Shown here: piece after piece, positions 42,927 to 53,231 of the stretch
Numbering within the stretch: position 1 is the first letter of the stretch
How the letters are laid out: each line of letters begins with the position of its first letter
Program-made: the position numbers and the translations under genes
DNA from: Sedimentisphaerales bacterium
GTDB lineage: Bacteria > Planctomycetota > Phycisphaerae > Sedimentisphaerales > Anaerobacaceae
Reading direction: 5' to 3'
Length of the DNA: 57,380 nt
Assembly: GCA_016933295.1 (NCBI GenBank)
Contig: JAFGBG010000227.1
Span: 1 to 57,380, forward strand
The notes under the pieces: model-generated
What the model was told of the DNA's origin: nothing
The model's input: the letters and a program-made list of their open reading frames with translations, nothing else
Database searches by the model: none

Positions 42927-44831
42927 TTATTTCATATTCTGTGATTCATTCAATTCCAAGCGGATGTAGTCGTAAATTACACCATTGTTGATAGGTCCAG
43001 CCGGTACTGTCAGAGTCAAAACATTTTTGCCTTGTTTCATCAGTGAGGCATCAAATGACAGTTCCCGTTCATACCAGATTCCATGTATCTGATGGAGAGT
43101 TATGACACTATCTCTGTAACCGAGCTTTAACGGTCCAACAGGTGTACCGTTAACTGCTACTTCTACTTGTTTCGTTCCTGTGCCGCATATGGCAAGACGC
43201 AGTGTTGCCGTTCCCCGTGGAACTTCGGCCAACTCGAAGGTAATCGTATAGGGATTGGCTATGCCTTCACCGACAACACCCCGGTAAGGAACAACGTTGG
43301 CATTGCCGTCTATGTTGTGTGGTATGTGTTGAAAATACCAGTCTTTGCTGAAATCGCTCTTGCCGATAATGAAATTGACTTCATCTGGAAAAAGTTTGGG
43401 ATATTCCAGTTGAATGCCGGGCTTGAAGTATTTATCCCCATTCATGAACTCGGTAGCTGTGCGGTTGGCAATACCGATATCCCAAAGTTGCTGACCACAC
43501 CGAACTGGTATCCATTCAAGCTGACCCAGATCAACAGATGTACCACCTGATTCAACCGTGATACTGTTTTTTACGAATTCTCCGAGAACGCCGTCAGCGA
43601 AAGCATAAAGAGAGTATGTCCCGGGTCGAACATTGGGAATACAGAAGCATCCGCTTGGATCGTCAACCTGCACCCAAAACTGATAATGTTTGGCGTTCAA
43701 TTGCCAAGTGATTTCACGGGTACCCCCAAAAATGGACGGTGCCAAGTAAGGAGGGGGGGCCAGACCGATCATTAGTTTACCAACAAACCTGCTACCTCCG
43801 GGCATCAATGGATCCTTCAATATTATTTTTCCGCTAATCGTGCTACGCTCGTTATGGGAGGGGTAATCGCAACCTGCTACCCACGCGTATGGCCATTTAT
43901 TGCTTTCCTGTTTCGCTTGCTCTTTTGCATCTTTCCACATAGCATTCGGGTCACTGCCTGTATTAATATACATGAAGAATGGCCCAATAACCTTAGTCCA
44001 GTATTCTCCGTCGGTAACCGTAACGCTGGCTCCGCCATAATGGCTGCTTCGCCAGTAATTAAGCACAACCGGCGCTGCATTTTTATCTGTGTGACGATGG
44101 CATAGAAACTCAACTTTAGTCGGTCCGCCGCTTAGATACTCTACCGATGGATTAATCATCCACCAACCGAGGTTTTTTGTTGTGCTGGAAAATCCATACG
44201 CCCGATTTTCCCACTGGTTTGCTATATATACATACTTATCCTCTTCAGGAATCGGCTCCGGATAATATTTATTGCGTTTTTCATCTACGGTGATCCAGTC
44301 GAAAATCTTTGTCAATCCCGCACAATATCGGGCTTCAGTCATCGACTGGGCAGGATAATCCGGCAAGTGCTCAAATATGCAATAGGTATAGATGCCGCAT
44401 TCGCTTTTTCCCATACTATAACGGATGTCTATATCAGCAGGAAAATCGCCATCTTTTTCAGCACCAGGCCCAAAACCCAATTTTTTGCCACCAGAAATCG
44501 CTTTAATTGAGATCTCACCTCGCATTCCATTGTTGGATTTAGGATCGATAGTTACTCGAGTGATTGTTTCAATTGCTTCGCGTGTATCATGTGACCAATA
44601 TCCGCCGGAAACTGTTTCCGTCCCTTTATATATAAGTGAAATCATACTACCGCTTTGCTTGGAAATTTGCGCTGTAACGATGCCGTTAGATATTATAAAT
44701 ATAGTATCGTTTTCTTTTATCGTCACTGGTGAAATAGGTGTTGTTTTGAAATGAGCGAAGCTTAATGTTGAGCATGCCAAATAAAACAGACATAGACTGG
44801 TTGTTCCAATAGCTTTCTCTATTTGGCTCAT
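42927..44831 (-). CDS. Rhamnogalacturonan endolyase-like polysaccharide lyase (PL4 type)
   Basis: 634 residues with a signal peptide (TTSLCLFYLACSTLSFA). The N-terminal 320 residues are a beta-sandwich catalytic-type domain of rhamnogalacturonate lyase (IFIISNGIVTAQISKQSGSM, GGYWSHDTREAIETI, IKAISGGKK). A fibronectin-type middle domain follows (GCFCIPNVRPGTYSLYAFAD). The C-terminal carbohydrate-binding-like domain has VEVAVNGTPVGPLKLGYRDS and ends LRLENE-like. This three-domain order is that of PL4 lyases, which cleave the rhamnose-galacturonate backbone of pectin by beta-elimination. It is probably secreted. It lies in line with the GH140-like gene and the decayed acetylesterase, all on the minus strand. 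Confidence 0.82.
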   Translation of the reverse strand: MSQIEKAIGTTSLCLFYLACSTLSFAHFKTTPISPVTIKENDTIFIISNGIVTAQISKQSGSMISLIYKGTETVSGGYWSHDTREAIETITRVTIDPKSNNGMRGEISIKAISGGKKLGFGPGAEKDGDFPADIDIRYSMGKSECGIYTYCIFEHLPDYPAQSMTEARYCAGLTKIFDWITVDEKRNKYYPEPIPEEDKYVYIANQWENRAYGFSSTTKNLGWWMINPSVEYLSGGPTKVEFLCHRHTDKNAAPVVLNYWRSSHYGGASVTVTDGEYWTKVIGPFFMYINTGSDPNAMWKDAKEQAKQESNKWPYAWVAGCDYPSHNERSTISGKIILKDPLMPGGSRFVGKLMIGLAPPPYLAPSIFGGTREITWQLNAKHYQFWVQVDDPSGCFCIPNVRPGTYSLYAFADGVLGEFVKNSITVESGGTSVDLGQLEWIPVRCGQQLWDIGIANRTATEFMNGDKYFKPGIQLEYPKLFPDEVNFIIGKSDFSKDWYFQHIPHNIDGNANVVPYRGVVGEGIANPYTITFELAEVPRGTATLRLAICGTGTKQVEVAVNGTPVGPLKLGYRDSVITLHQIHGIWYERELSFDASLMKQGKNVLTLTVPAGPINNGVIYDYIRLELNESQNMK

Positions 44832-44918
44832 AATTTATCCCCGAGAATGAAAAATACAAATTTTCAGTATATGTTTCAATATTACTGCTTTTTTTGGATC
44901 AATCTTTCTGTACCAGCT

Positions 44919-46367
44919 TTAATTACCTGGGATGGGAAATTTTTTCGATGCATCGTCCAGAATCAGAACCCAATCGTTTCCGTCAACTTTTTCTCCGGGC
45001 GCGTCGAAAGTTTTAGTCCCTTTGTTATCAAATTTACCTAAAAACTTCGAACTGCCTTCCCGCGGATTGAACCAGAATGCGTTTATTTTTTCGCCGGTAA
45101 TTTTTCCAAGAGAGACCTCAAATTCCCTACCGGTATAGGTATAGATTAAAGCGTAGCTTTTTCCGCGAGTTGCAATAACGTAATCATATCTCTCGTTGTT
45201 GTCGATAATAGGGGATGGATCGTATACCCTTTCGTAAAATGGTCGCGATAGCATGAGTTTTTTCAAATGTTGCATTTGGCCGCCGCCGGGATCGTTGATG
45301 GCATCGTACCAGTAACCTCGCACGCCAAAAGTATTTGGACGAGAATCTGGTTTGCGCATATACATAATGACACCGTTTCCGTAGGTATGTCCGAATGCAC
45401 CTGCAAAAACCGCCCAATAAGCATACCGTCTGGCATCTTGGGCTTCCCATAGGGGTTGTTTTGGTATCAGGCCTTGTGGAATGTTTTCGTAGGAAGGTTC
45501 ACCGTCGATGGTCGGCTTCGGCGGTTTTTTGGCATAATCTTCCAGCACATATTTCCAGTTATCTTCTCCCTTCCATTTCGACATATCAGTATCAGGTCTT
45601 CTCTGGTCATATCTTTGGTGGCCGGACTGAAACATATTAAAGTCCAGCCAGTCCTCGTTGTGAAACCAGGTGGAAGATTGTGTCCTGCCGAACGGATGAA
45701 AGGTCATAAGATGGTTCTTATCTTCTTCATGCAGTGTGGTTCCCAGAGCCTGCCAGATTTCCGTTCTTAGATCTCCTGTTGTATCACCGCCCATAATCCA
45801 GATGATATTAGGTTTATCTTTGTAGCGTTCGGACAGCCATTTGGCATACGTTTGAGCTTTTTCTATCGTGAAACGCCCGCTTTTTACAGAGCTTCCCCAT
45901 GTCGGTAGCATTGCGATATAGATTCCCTTCTGTGCAGCGGTTTGAACAACAAAATCGACATGGTCCCAGTAATCATATTCCGATTCATTATCCGGATTGT
46001 TTCCCGGCGTTGTCAAAGGTTTACTCGGATCATCTTCTAACAGGGCTGAATCTCCATACGCGTTTAATTGCGGTATTGACCAAATAGCTACAGCCTGAAT
46101 GACATTAAATCCTTTACGACGTCGATTTTCGAGGTATATCTGGACTTCGTCGCGATCGAGCTTTCCGAATAGTAGCCAGCCTGTGTCGCCCAGCCAAAAA
46201 AAGGGTTTCCCATTCTCATGTTGCAGGAACCTGTTGTTTTCCGAGACAACTAAACGGCCGTTGTCCCAGGGTTTTTGACACTGCTTAGTGTGAAGTGTAC
46301 TGCATCCGATTGTTACTGAAAATATCGATAACATTAATAAAAGCCTAATTTTCAGTAGGTATATCAT
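44919..46367 (-). CDS. DUF4038 / GH140-like apiosidase, lipoprotein
   Basis: About 482 residues. A lipoprotein signal (LLLMLSIFSVTIGCSTLH) is followed by a TIM-barrel glycosidase of the DUF4038 family: GKPFFWLGDTGWLLFGKLDR, YLENRRRKGFNVIQAVAIWS, YWDHVDFVVQTAAQKGIYIA, KPNIIWIMGGDTTGD and VTIDGEPSYE-like text (PTIDGEPSYENIPQ). A C-terminal beta domain follows (YDYVIATRGKSYALIYTYTG). Characterised relatives (GH140) release apiose from side chains of rhamnogalacturonan II, but the family is broad. I chose the ATG at 46367, five bases after AAGGAG; the ATG at 46370 is adjacent. It lies 88 bases upstream of the PL4-like gene, probably in one operon. Confidence 0.82.
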   Translation of the reverse strand: MIYLLKIRLLLMLSIFSVTIGCSTLHTKQCQKPWDNGRLVVSENNRFLQHENGKPFFWLGDTGWLLFGKLDRDEVQIYLENRRRKGFNVIQAVAIWSIPQLNAYGDSALLEDDPSKPLTTPGNNPDNESEYDYWDHVDFVVQTAAQKGIYIAMLPTWGSSVKSGRFTIEKAQTYAKWLSERYKDKPNIIWIMGGDTTGDLRTEIWQALGTTLHEEDKNHLMTFHPFGRTQSSTWFHNEDWLDFNMFQSGHQRYDQRRPDTDMSKWKGEDNWKYVLEDYAKKPPKPTIDGEPSYENIPQGLIPKQPLWEAQDARRYAYWAVFAGAFGHTYGNGVIMYMRKPDSRPNTFGVRGYWYDAINDPGGGQMQHLKKLMLSRPFYERVYDPSPIIDNNERYDYVIATRGKSYALIYTYTGREFEVSLGKITGEKINAFWFNPREGSSKFLGKFDNKGTKTFDAPGEKVDGNDWVLILDDASKKFPIPGN

Positions 46368-46639
46368 CATTACTCCTTTTGGATGTACGAATTTCATCAC
46401 GGCTTAACAAACCGAAAATCAGTGCTAAGTTTTCACTTATATATATTTTCTCGGCAATTAAGTCAATATTATTTCTTGGTTTCACATGGGTGTCCCTTGG
46501 GCATCTAAGTCAACCAGGTGATTTAACTTGACACAATTTAGATTCAACGCCATATTCTATCTAATCGACGGTATAAAATATTTTTAGCTGGGACTTGGAA
46601 AATGAGTTCTGTTAAGCAAATTTAAAAGTGAGGTCATGT

Positions 46640-48955
46640 ATGTGGCAGTCAAGTAAATATAGAGTGATAGCGGTTTGTTTATTTATCTATGTGAAATCAA
46701 TGCCGTTATATGCGGGTGACAAAGTCGAACAAATCGTAACAGATCCGAATGGCAGTTTGAGTGCTACCGAAAAATCTACAGTCATGGAGAAAGAATCTTT
46801 GGGCAGTCTTTCATCTGTTATTCGCCTGGATATCGGCGCGAATGCCAAACGAAATGATACCGGTGCCATGAAATGGCAGGAATGGCCTGTCGATAATAAT
46901 GTGAATTCCTCGCAATTGAAGGTCGGCGACGTGACTATAACACTTCGATCAATCGGGGCATCCATACTTGAATCAAAGATATCTAAGATCGAACTGGCCT
47001 ATAACGCGCAACTTGCATGCGATGGTGTATTTATCAATGAGCCGAAAAAAGACACGGCGCTCGAAGTAGCGATTCAAGGTCTTGCTGCAGGCCCACATAC
47101 GGTGACTACATATCATAATTCGCTTTGGCCCAAAAAAACGGTCGGCCAGTACCGCATATCCATAGTGGGGACAACACACGAAGCAGCGGTATCACCACCC
47201 AAAGATGTTAAGCATGATGACGATGTCAGTTCAACGCACATGTCATTCGTGGCACCGGAAAGCGGCGAGGTTCTGATCCATATAGAATCGGCCGCACCGG
47301 GCGATGCGAATAATATCATCCTAAACGGCCTGATGATTGATGGGCAGGATCCGAAGCGACAGGTCCGCAAGCCTGTACCTATTGATGGTGACGAACATGT
47401 TGACGGTGATAATGGATACGTGGAACTTGGCTGGACGCCGACACAAGGGGCAAAAGCGTATCACGTGTACGTTTCGTGCAGTCATAAGCTTGAAGAAGCT
47501 GTCGAGGCGCTTTCCATTACAACTCCCGAGCATTCGCTTTTAATTGGCACGGTGGCTGAACCACGATTTTCTGCCGACATCGTGGATAATGACAGCCTAC
47601 TGCACTATGCGTGGCGAGTTGATGAAGTCAATGCCGATAATGTGGTGACTCCCGGTAGAGTATGGACCTTTCGTGTGCGACATCTGGCATTTCCAGGAGC
47701 CGAAGGGTATGGCCGATTCGCTCTCGGCGGACGTGGAGGACGCGTGTTTCGTGTCACCCAGCTTGGAGATAGCGGTCCAGGCAGTCTGCGTGAAGCAGTC
47801 GAGGCAAAGGGACCTCGCACCGTCGTCTTCGAGGTTGGCGGACTTATTTCGCTAAAAAGCCGCCTGCTCATTCGAAATCCCTACATTACTATCGCTGGCC
47901 AGACCGCTCCAGGAAAAGGTATCTGTGTGCGGAACTACTCTTTTGGTGGCTTTGGGAGCCACGATATCATCAAACGCTTTGTACGAATCCGCCTTGGGGA
48001 TCTTGCCGGTCATTCCATGGATGGAACGGGCCTTGCCAGTTGTGATAACAGCATTTTCGATCACCTTTCGATCAGTTGGACACTGGATGAAGCAGTAAGC
48101 ACCCGTGGTGCCGGGAACATCACGCTGCAAAGAACTATTATCTCAGAGGCGCTGCTCAATGCTCCCAAGTACAGCGGCGGCTACGCTGGCTCGATCGGCG
48201 GCGACGTTGCAAGCCTCCACCATAACCTGCTCAGTCACAACGCTGGCCGCAATTGGTCACTCGCCGGCGCGCTCGATCAAGCCGGTCACCACCAAGGACG
48301 TCTTGATATACGGAACAACGTGGTCTACAACTGGTACAAGCGAACATGTGACGGCGGCGCAATGATTGTTCAGTTTGTCAACAACTACTACAAGCCAGGC
48401 CCGGCATCGGTCGTGTTCCACGTGCTGATGCCCGAGCGTAATAACATTGCTGGATTCGGACCACAAGACTACTATGTCAGCGGCAACATTATGGAAGGTA
48501 AATATAGCGCGGACGAGGCATGGGGCGGTATTGTCAAGCCGAAGGACGAAGAACTCTCCGCCTTTATTTATCCAAAGCCGTTTTTCGAGCCGTACGTCAC
48601 TACGCAAACCGCGGCCGAGGCATTCGAGAATGTTCTGGGGGATGTTGGCTGCAATGTGCCTATGCTTGACGAACACGATCAACGCATTATCAGGGAAACA
48701 CGAACCAATACAACCTCGTCTATTGGTAGCTTGACTAAAACACCCGGCGTGATCAATACGCAGAAAGATGTAGGAGGCTGGGACGAATACCCCGAAGTTC
48801 ATCGGCCAGAAGGCTGGGATACCGACGGTGATGGTATCCCTAATGCTTGGGAAACCGAGCATGGTCTAAATCCAGAAAACGCAGCCGATGGTGCCCTATA
48901 TCGCGACGGCGATGGTTACACAGCACTCGAGGATTATCTTAATTCACTCATATGA
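46640..48955 (+). CDS. Secreted pectate lyase-like protein (PL1 type) with dockerin-like Ca-binding tail
   Basis: About 771 residues. After a signal peptide and a beta-sandwich N-terminal half that ends YAWRVDEVNADN, a right-handed beta-helix begins at about 350 (AFPGAEGYGRFALGGRGGRV). It contains LGDSGPGSLREAVEAKGPRT, ITIAGQTAPGKGICVRNYSF, SIFDHLSISWTLDEAVS and TIISEALLNAPKY, the pattern of PL1-type pectate lyases in Planctomycetes and Bacteroidetes. The last 45 residues are a calcium-binding repeat (DTDGDGIPNAWETEHGLNP). It should cut polygalacturonate outside the cell. I chose the ATG at 46640, six bases after GAGG; a GTG at 46628 is in frame. It is transcribed away from the GH140 gene. 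Confidence 0.83.
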   Translation: MWQSSKYRVIAVCLFIYVKSMPLYAGDKVEQIVTDPNGSLSATEKSTVMEKESLGSLSSVIRLDIGANAKRNDTGAMKWQEWPVDNNVNSSQLKVGDVTITLRSIGASILESKISKIELAYNAQLACDGVFINEPKKDTALEVAIQGLAAGPHTVTTYHNSLWPKKTVGQYRISIVGTTHEAAVSPPKDVKHDDDVSSTHMSFVAPESGEVLIHIESAAPGDANNIILNGLMIDGQDPKRQVRKPVPIDGDEHVDGDNGYVELGWTPTQGAKAYHVYVSCSHKLEEAVEALSITTPEHSLLIGTVAEPRFSADIVDNDSLLHYAWRVDEVNADNVVTPGRVWTFRVRHLAFPGAEGYGRFALGGRGGRVFRVTQLGDSGPGSLREAVEAKGPRTVVFEVGGLISLKSRLLIRNPYITIAGQTAPGKGICVRNYSFGGFGSHDIIKRFVRIRLGDLAGHSMDGTGLASCDNSIFDHLSISWTLDEAVSTRGAGNITLQRTIISEALLNAPKYSGGYAGSIGGDVASLHHNLLSHNAGRNWSLAGALDQAGHHQGRLDIRNNVVYNWYKRTCDGGAMIVQFVNNYYKPGPASVVFHVLMPERNNIAGFGPQDYYVSGNIMEGKYSADEAWGGIVKPKDEELSAFIYPKPFFEPYVTTQTAAEAFENVLGDVGCNVPMLDEHDQRIIRETRTNTTSSIGSLTKTPGVINTQKDVGGWDEYPEVHRPEGWDTDGDGIPNAWETEHGLNPENAADGALYRDGDGYTALEDYLNSLI

Positions 48956-49657
48956 GTATCTAAGGCTGCAAAATTTTGGTACCCATAGGAAATTAAAGCC
49001 CAGTTATACTCTGCCGCCCCTTGAAGATTTAATAGTTTTTTACCTTCAAAGGTGAAAGGTGCAACTACGATATGGTGAGTACATTTGTTTATTAAGCAGT
49101 ATTTGAAACAGATCTTAAAGCGGATAGTGATACCTCAGCTTAAGCTGCTCTCCACTCTGATAGTAGGGAATCTCTTTCGAAAAAAGATCGTTAAGACAAT
49201 GCTATGAGCTATTTAGTAAAGCAATTGAATGTTCCATAGTAGGCTACGACGATTTCTCAGTCGCTGAAAGCCATTGCACGATCAAAGCATAGCTTTTGAT
49301 TCTCTAATTTTACAACGGATGACGCACTGGAGTATCATTTACCAATAAGAATTCCATTAAGGCAATAGACGAAGTGGCAATGGCCAGCTCTCCTTATTTT
49401 AACCAGTGACAGAGCGGCCAGTTCTACAACCGAGTAAGAGACAACATGATTGTGTTTCCCGGCCTCCTGAGCTTTCTATAGCTCGTAGAAGCCGTATATC
49501 CTAATCCTTCTCAATGGGATACGATGTTCATGGGATATCTCAAACGGATTTTATAGAAGATTGACTTCAGAGTAAAAAGGTTGTATGTTAATTCCTAAAA
49601 TCGATGTCCATATCATAAGATGGATTTTCAACATTATGTTTCAATAAGGGACAAAAT
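48956..49657. other. 700-base spacer, probably decayed sequence
   Basis: No frame longer than about 50 codons looks coding on either strand. Base composition is like the neighbouring genes and not like the AT-rich spacers to the left, which suggests a decayed gene or insertion remnant. I could not match any piece to a transposase family. I see no promoter or terminator beyond AAGGGAC, the ribosome-binding site of the next gene. Confidence 0.5.
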
Positions 49658-51775
49658 ATGAGTTTCCTCAAGACTTTTCTGCAAATTTCTATGTTTTGTG
49701 TGTTTATTGTAGTTAGTTTGATGTTCTGGCCGCTTGTGGCACATTATAGTATACCAAGAGATTGTGTAAATATCGAATTGACTGCTCAGAACCATCTGCA
49801 ATCTTCGTATTCCACTAATATGTTGACATCTTTGATTTCTACGGTTTACCTTTGCTCGACATCGGAAACAAAAGCCGTTGAAGCGAAAGCGCCTCGAATC
49901 GAAAATCCTGTTGCTCCTACGGCAGTATCAAGTATAGGTGGTTTTATCAGAACACGGCTGGATGCCAACAGGAACGGTTATCTGCATACTTTCGATATCG
50001 ATACTCATGTTAAAATGTTTGAGGAAAAGACGCATCGGGATTGGTGGTGGCCAGGCGAGCAGGCCGGCAAATGGCTTGAATCGGCTGTACTGACCGCCGA
50101 ACAATCCAGAGACAAGAAACTTCGTGGTGAGACCGAGAGAATTTTTTTTCGCCTTGTTGCGTCACAAGAACCAAGCGGTTACTTGGGGATTACAGATCCG
50201 GCGATACGTACGGACAAACTCCCTTTACGGGGTATGGACGCATATGAACTTTACTTTATGCTGCACGCTCTGTTGACAACACACGAATTGTGGAATGATG
50301 ACGCCTCACTAAAGACCGCTACGCGTCTTGGTGACTACTTTGTGGACAAGATTGGACCAGGCAAGGCCGAATTCTGGCCAAAACCTAAAAACGAGACAAT
50401 CGCCGGCCACGCTGGACATGCCAGCCTTGAAGGAACATTGCTTACCGATCCAATGCTTCGACTGTATTTGGCTACGGGCGATCGCAAATATCTGGAATGG
50501 TCTCAATGGGTTATTGGCAATATCGATAAGTGGTCGGGATATAATACATTCTCGAAACTTGATTCGGTGGCAGATGGCAACTTGGGCGTTCACCAGTTAC
50601 TTTCCGGCCGCGGTATCCACGCGCATACACTCCACATGAATCTGCTTGGGCTTCTTCGACTCTACCAGGCCACAGGGGACGAGTCGCTGCTTCGTAAAGT
50701 ACAGGGAGCATGGCGTGATATCGCTAATCGGCAGGCTTACATCACCGGAGGCGTCAGTTCCAATGAGGGCTACTGGGCAGGTAATCAGCCGCCGCTTGTT
50801 CCTCAAGCGGTCGAGACCTGTTCGACAATGTCCTGGATGCTAGTCAGTCAGTATTTGCTGGAATTGACTGCTGATAACGTTTATGCGGACATGATCGAGC
50901 GATCGCTTTGGAATCATCTGCTTGCGGCACAGACCGTTGACGGCGAGGCCTTCCGATATTTTACACCGCTTAACGGAAACAAACCGGCAGGGTATTTCCC
51001 TAAAATCAGTCCGAACTGCTGTACGGCAAGCGGGCCCAGGATTGTATCTATGATACCTCTACTCATTTATGGAGTCGGCAATGAGGCAGTGTTCGTCAAT
51101 CAGTTTGTTGATTCTACGGTTGAAATCAAACTTGACTCGGGCAATATTGTATCCCTGAAGCAAGAGACGAATTACCCGAGCGACGGGACGATTGTAATAA
51201 AAGTCCATCCAAAGAAACCGAGTTCGTTTACTTTGTATGTGCGGCTTCCTGCCTGGTGTCAAAATCCGTCGCTGAACGTAAATGGACAAGCTGTCGGAGA
51301 CTCGGGACCGGGGACCTATGCGAAACTTGATCGCAAATGGAAGGATGGAGACAGTGTCACTTTGTCATTGCCAATGCGCCCTAAATGGGTCAAAAGGTTG
51401 AACAATGATGAAGAAGTGTGGGCGTTAACGCATGGACCGCTTGTTTATGCGATAGATACTATATGGTGGGACAAGAGTCTTTCAGAGGCACTTGGTGACG
51501 TCCCCAATGATTTGTCCGACGTAGTGAAGTTGGCAATTTACGAATCCGGTCCTGATGCCAGTTTGAAATTAATCGATGCACCCGCAGGTACTCTTGGTCC
51601 GGCTTATAGTGTGGTGATTACACTTACTAACAACCGGCGGGAAATGGTATCGATATTGCCGTTCGCTAATGTGGGATGCTGGTATGCCGATGCCGCCAAC
51701 AAACCTGATCGCAAGGAAAATTGCTATGCGTATGCCATTTGGTTGAGTAGAGCTGCAGATTATATTCGGGATTAA
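49658..51775 (+). CDS. GH127-family beta-L-arabinofuranosidase-like glycoside hydrolase
   Basis: 705 residues with an N-terminal hydrophobic anchor (TFLQISMFCVFIVVSLMFWP). An (alpha/alpha)6 barrel holds the DUF1680/GH127 motifs: ITGGVSSNEGYWAGNQPPL, then VETCSTMSWMLVSQYLLELT with Glu386 and Cys388, and ISPNCCTASGPRIVSMIPLL with Cys454 and Cys455. These form the zinc-binding Cys3-Glu centre known in GH127. A beta-sandwich C-terminus follows. The family removes beta-L-arabinofuranose from arabinan and extensin-type chains, here probably from pectin side chains; other DUF1680 specificities remain possible. AAGGGAC lies five bases before the ATG. A stem-loop (51820-51840) lies just after it. Confidence 0.88.
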   Translation: MSFLKTFLQISMFCVFIVVSLMFWPLVAHYSIPRDCVNIELTAQNHLQSSYSTNMLTSLISTVYLCSTSETKAVEAKAPRIENPVAPTAVSSIGGFIRTRLDANRNGYLHTFDIDTHVKMFEEKTHRDWWWPGEQAGKWLESAVLTAEQSRDKKLRGETERIFFRLVASQEPSGYLGITDPAIRTDKLPLRGMDAYELYFMLHALLTTHELWNDDASLKTATRLGDYFVDKIGPGKAEFWPKPKNETIAGHAGHASLEGTLLTDPMLRLYLATGDRKYLEWSQWVIGNIDKWSGYNTFSKLDSVADGNLGVHQLLSGRGIHAHTLHMNLLGLLRLYQATGDESLLRKVQGAWRDIANRQAYITGGVSSNEGYWAGNQPPLVPQAVETCSTMSWMLVSQYLLELTADNVYADMIERSLWNHLLAAQTVDGEAFRYFTPLNGNKPAGYFPKISPNCCTASGPRIVSMIPLLIYGVGNEAVFVNQFVDSTVEIKLDSGNIVSLKQETNYPSDGTIVIKVHPKKPSSFTLYVRLPAWCQNPSLNVNGQAVGDSGPGTYAKLDRKWKDGDSVTLSLPMRPKWVKRLNNDEEVWALTHGPLVYAIDTIWWDKSLSEALGDVPNDLSDVVKLAIYESGPDASLKLIDAPAGTLGPAYSVVITLTNNRREMVSILPFANVGCWYADAANKPDRKENCYAYAIWLSRAADYIRD

Positions 51776-51819
51776 GTATATGTGTAAGGTTTACGTTCGA
51801 AAATTCTGCCGGTCTTGTA

Positions 51820-51840
51820 GGTCAGGCAATGGCCCTGACC
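51820..51840 (+). terminator. Possible terminator hairpin after the GH127 gene
   Basis: GGTCAGG and CCTGACC pair over seven bases around a seven-base loop, 45 bases after the stop codon. No T-run follows on either strand, so it may instead be a small REP-like repeat. It lies between the converging GH127 and esterase genes. Confidence 0.35.
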
Positions 51841-51980
51841 ACCATAGGTGACAGGTCTCTGATTTCAAGAACAACCAAAGCGTGTAATAGCAACAAAAGG
51901 TCTGACTATTCACATATCCATATAAACAGAAGTACTGAGCGATTCCGGCTATTCAAGTGCAATTCATTTTCTCGTCTGTT

Positions 51981-53231
51981 TTAGTTTCCTGTTTGCAGTG
52001 AACGCAATGTTTCTTCGATAGCCTCCGGCGTCTTCAGTGCATCTTCCGGGAGGGGGTGCGCCTCGTCAAACACCAGTAATTTTTCGCGATCAAACGGGGG
52101 TAGCCACTGCTCCGTGATATTTCCCTGAGCATCCTGAACGGCGCTGAGATCAAGCTTCAGATGCTTTGCCAGGAATGGATAAACCGCCGCCCGCTTGTCG
52201 ACGTTATAGTCATGTCGTCCTTCGGGGAAATGAACGTTTTCCACCATATCAGGCACGCCCATCAAAGTGTAGATGTGCTTAATGAATGGGAATTCTATAT
52301 CCGGCGTATTGACTGTCCAGTCACCGCCGTCGGATACGAGGATCATCGGACGAGGTACCGCTAGAGCGGCGATCACCACATTGTTGATATCATGCCGGCT
52401 GCTCTTATGAATCGGAAGTCCGCTCTCGCACATACATCCACCGAAGAAAAAGGATGACACCATTGCCACCGGTGCGCTCAGGTCGATTCGGTCATCTAAA
52501 GCCGCTGAAACAAACGTCTGCGTTCCGCCTCCGGAGCATCCCGTCACGGCAATACGGTCTTCATCCGCGCCATCGAGTGTCAACATAAAATCGATCGCCC
52601 GCATTACGTTCCAAACCTGCAGCTTCATCGAGGTCGAGGATCGGTGGAGGGAACTTGGTACTGGGGATTCTCCCGCGCCGACCATATCCACAGTTAACGC
52701 GATCGCGCCCATCCGTGCCTGAGCTGCGGCACGCGCATCTATACCTTCTCTTAGTCGTCCGGCGCTGCCGTGTCCGTGGGGATTAATAACCACAGCATAC
52801 GGACCGGATTTCGTCGGGCGGTAGAGATTGCATGTCACGTAATAGCCCGGGATACTCTGAAAGACTACATTCTCAACCGTATAGCCATCCATGACACGCT
52901 TGCCGCGAATCTTCGGTTTCAGCGGCGTTCTTTTTGGTAGCGGATCCATTCCCATCCCTTTTAGAATTTCATCCCGGATAATGGGCACATCCCGCTTCCA
53001 TGCTTCCAGCGTCGGATACTCAGCCAGCTTTTTCTTCATATACTCAGCTCCCTCCTCCGGCGTGAAGAACCTACCCTGACGCAATATCACCTCGGTTGAC
53101 TCTTGCTTCTCAGTTGCTTTACCCGCCGAGATTATTAAGGTAATCCCCAGCAGGGCAATCAGCAACATCTGCATCCGTTTTCGCAGTATTGCACGACAGT
53201 ATTTCTTGATGAATGACTTACATGTGTTCAT
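51981..53231 (-). CDS. Secreted alpha/beta-hydrolase, acetylxylan-esterase-like
   Basis: 416 residues with a basic N-terminus and hydrophobic signal (MLLIALLGITLIISAGKATE). The alpha/beta-hydrolase core shows YAVVINPHGHGSAGRLREGI (oxyanion region), VTGCSGGGTQTFVSAALDDR with nucleophile Ser233, PMILVSDGGDWT (acid) and FPEGRHDYNVDKRA with His340. This is the arrangement of large planctomycete esterases annotated near acetylxylan esterases. It probably removes acetyl or other ester groups from plant-type polysaccharide, partly replacing the dead rhamnogalacturonan acetylesterase. Exact specificity is unknown. The start is well supported: AAGGAG lies seven bases before the ATG. Confidence 0.78.
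   Translation of the reverse strand: MNTCKSFIKKYCRAILRKRMQMLLIALLGITLIISAGKATEKQESTEVILRQGRFFTPEEGAEYMKKKLAEYPTLEAWKRDVPIIRDEILKGMGMDPLPKRTPLKPKIRGKRVMDGYTVENVVFQSIPGYYVTCNLYRPTKSGPYAVVINPHGHGSAGRLREGIDARAAAQARMGAIALTVDMVGAGESPVPSSLHRSSTSMKLQVWNVMRAIDFMLTLDGADEDRIAVTGCSGGGTQTFVSAALDDRIDLSAPVAMVSSFFFGGCMCESGLPIHKSSRHDINNVVIAALAVPRPMILVSDGGDWTVNTPDIEFPFIKHIYTLMGVPDMVENVHFPEGRHDYNVDKRAAVYPFLAKHLKLDLSAVQDAQGNITEQWLPPFDREKLLVFDEAHPLPEDALKTPEAIEETLRSLQTGN

Noticed and set aside
48257-48862. A 201-codon minus-strand open frame
   Set aside because: It lies fully inside the pectate lyase gene, which has strong family motifs in the other direction. The antisense frame resembles nothing.
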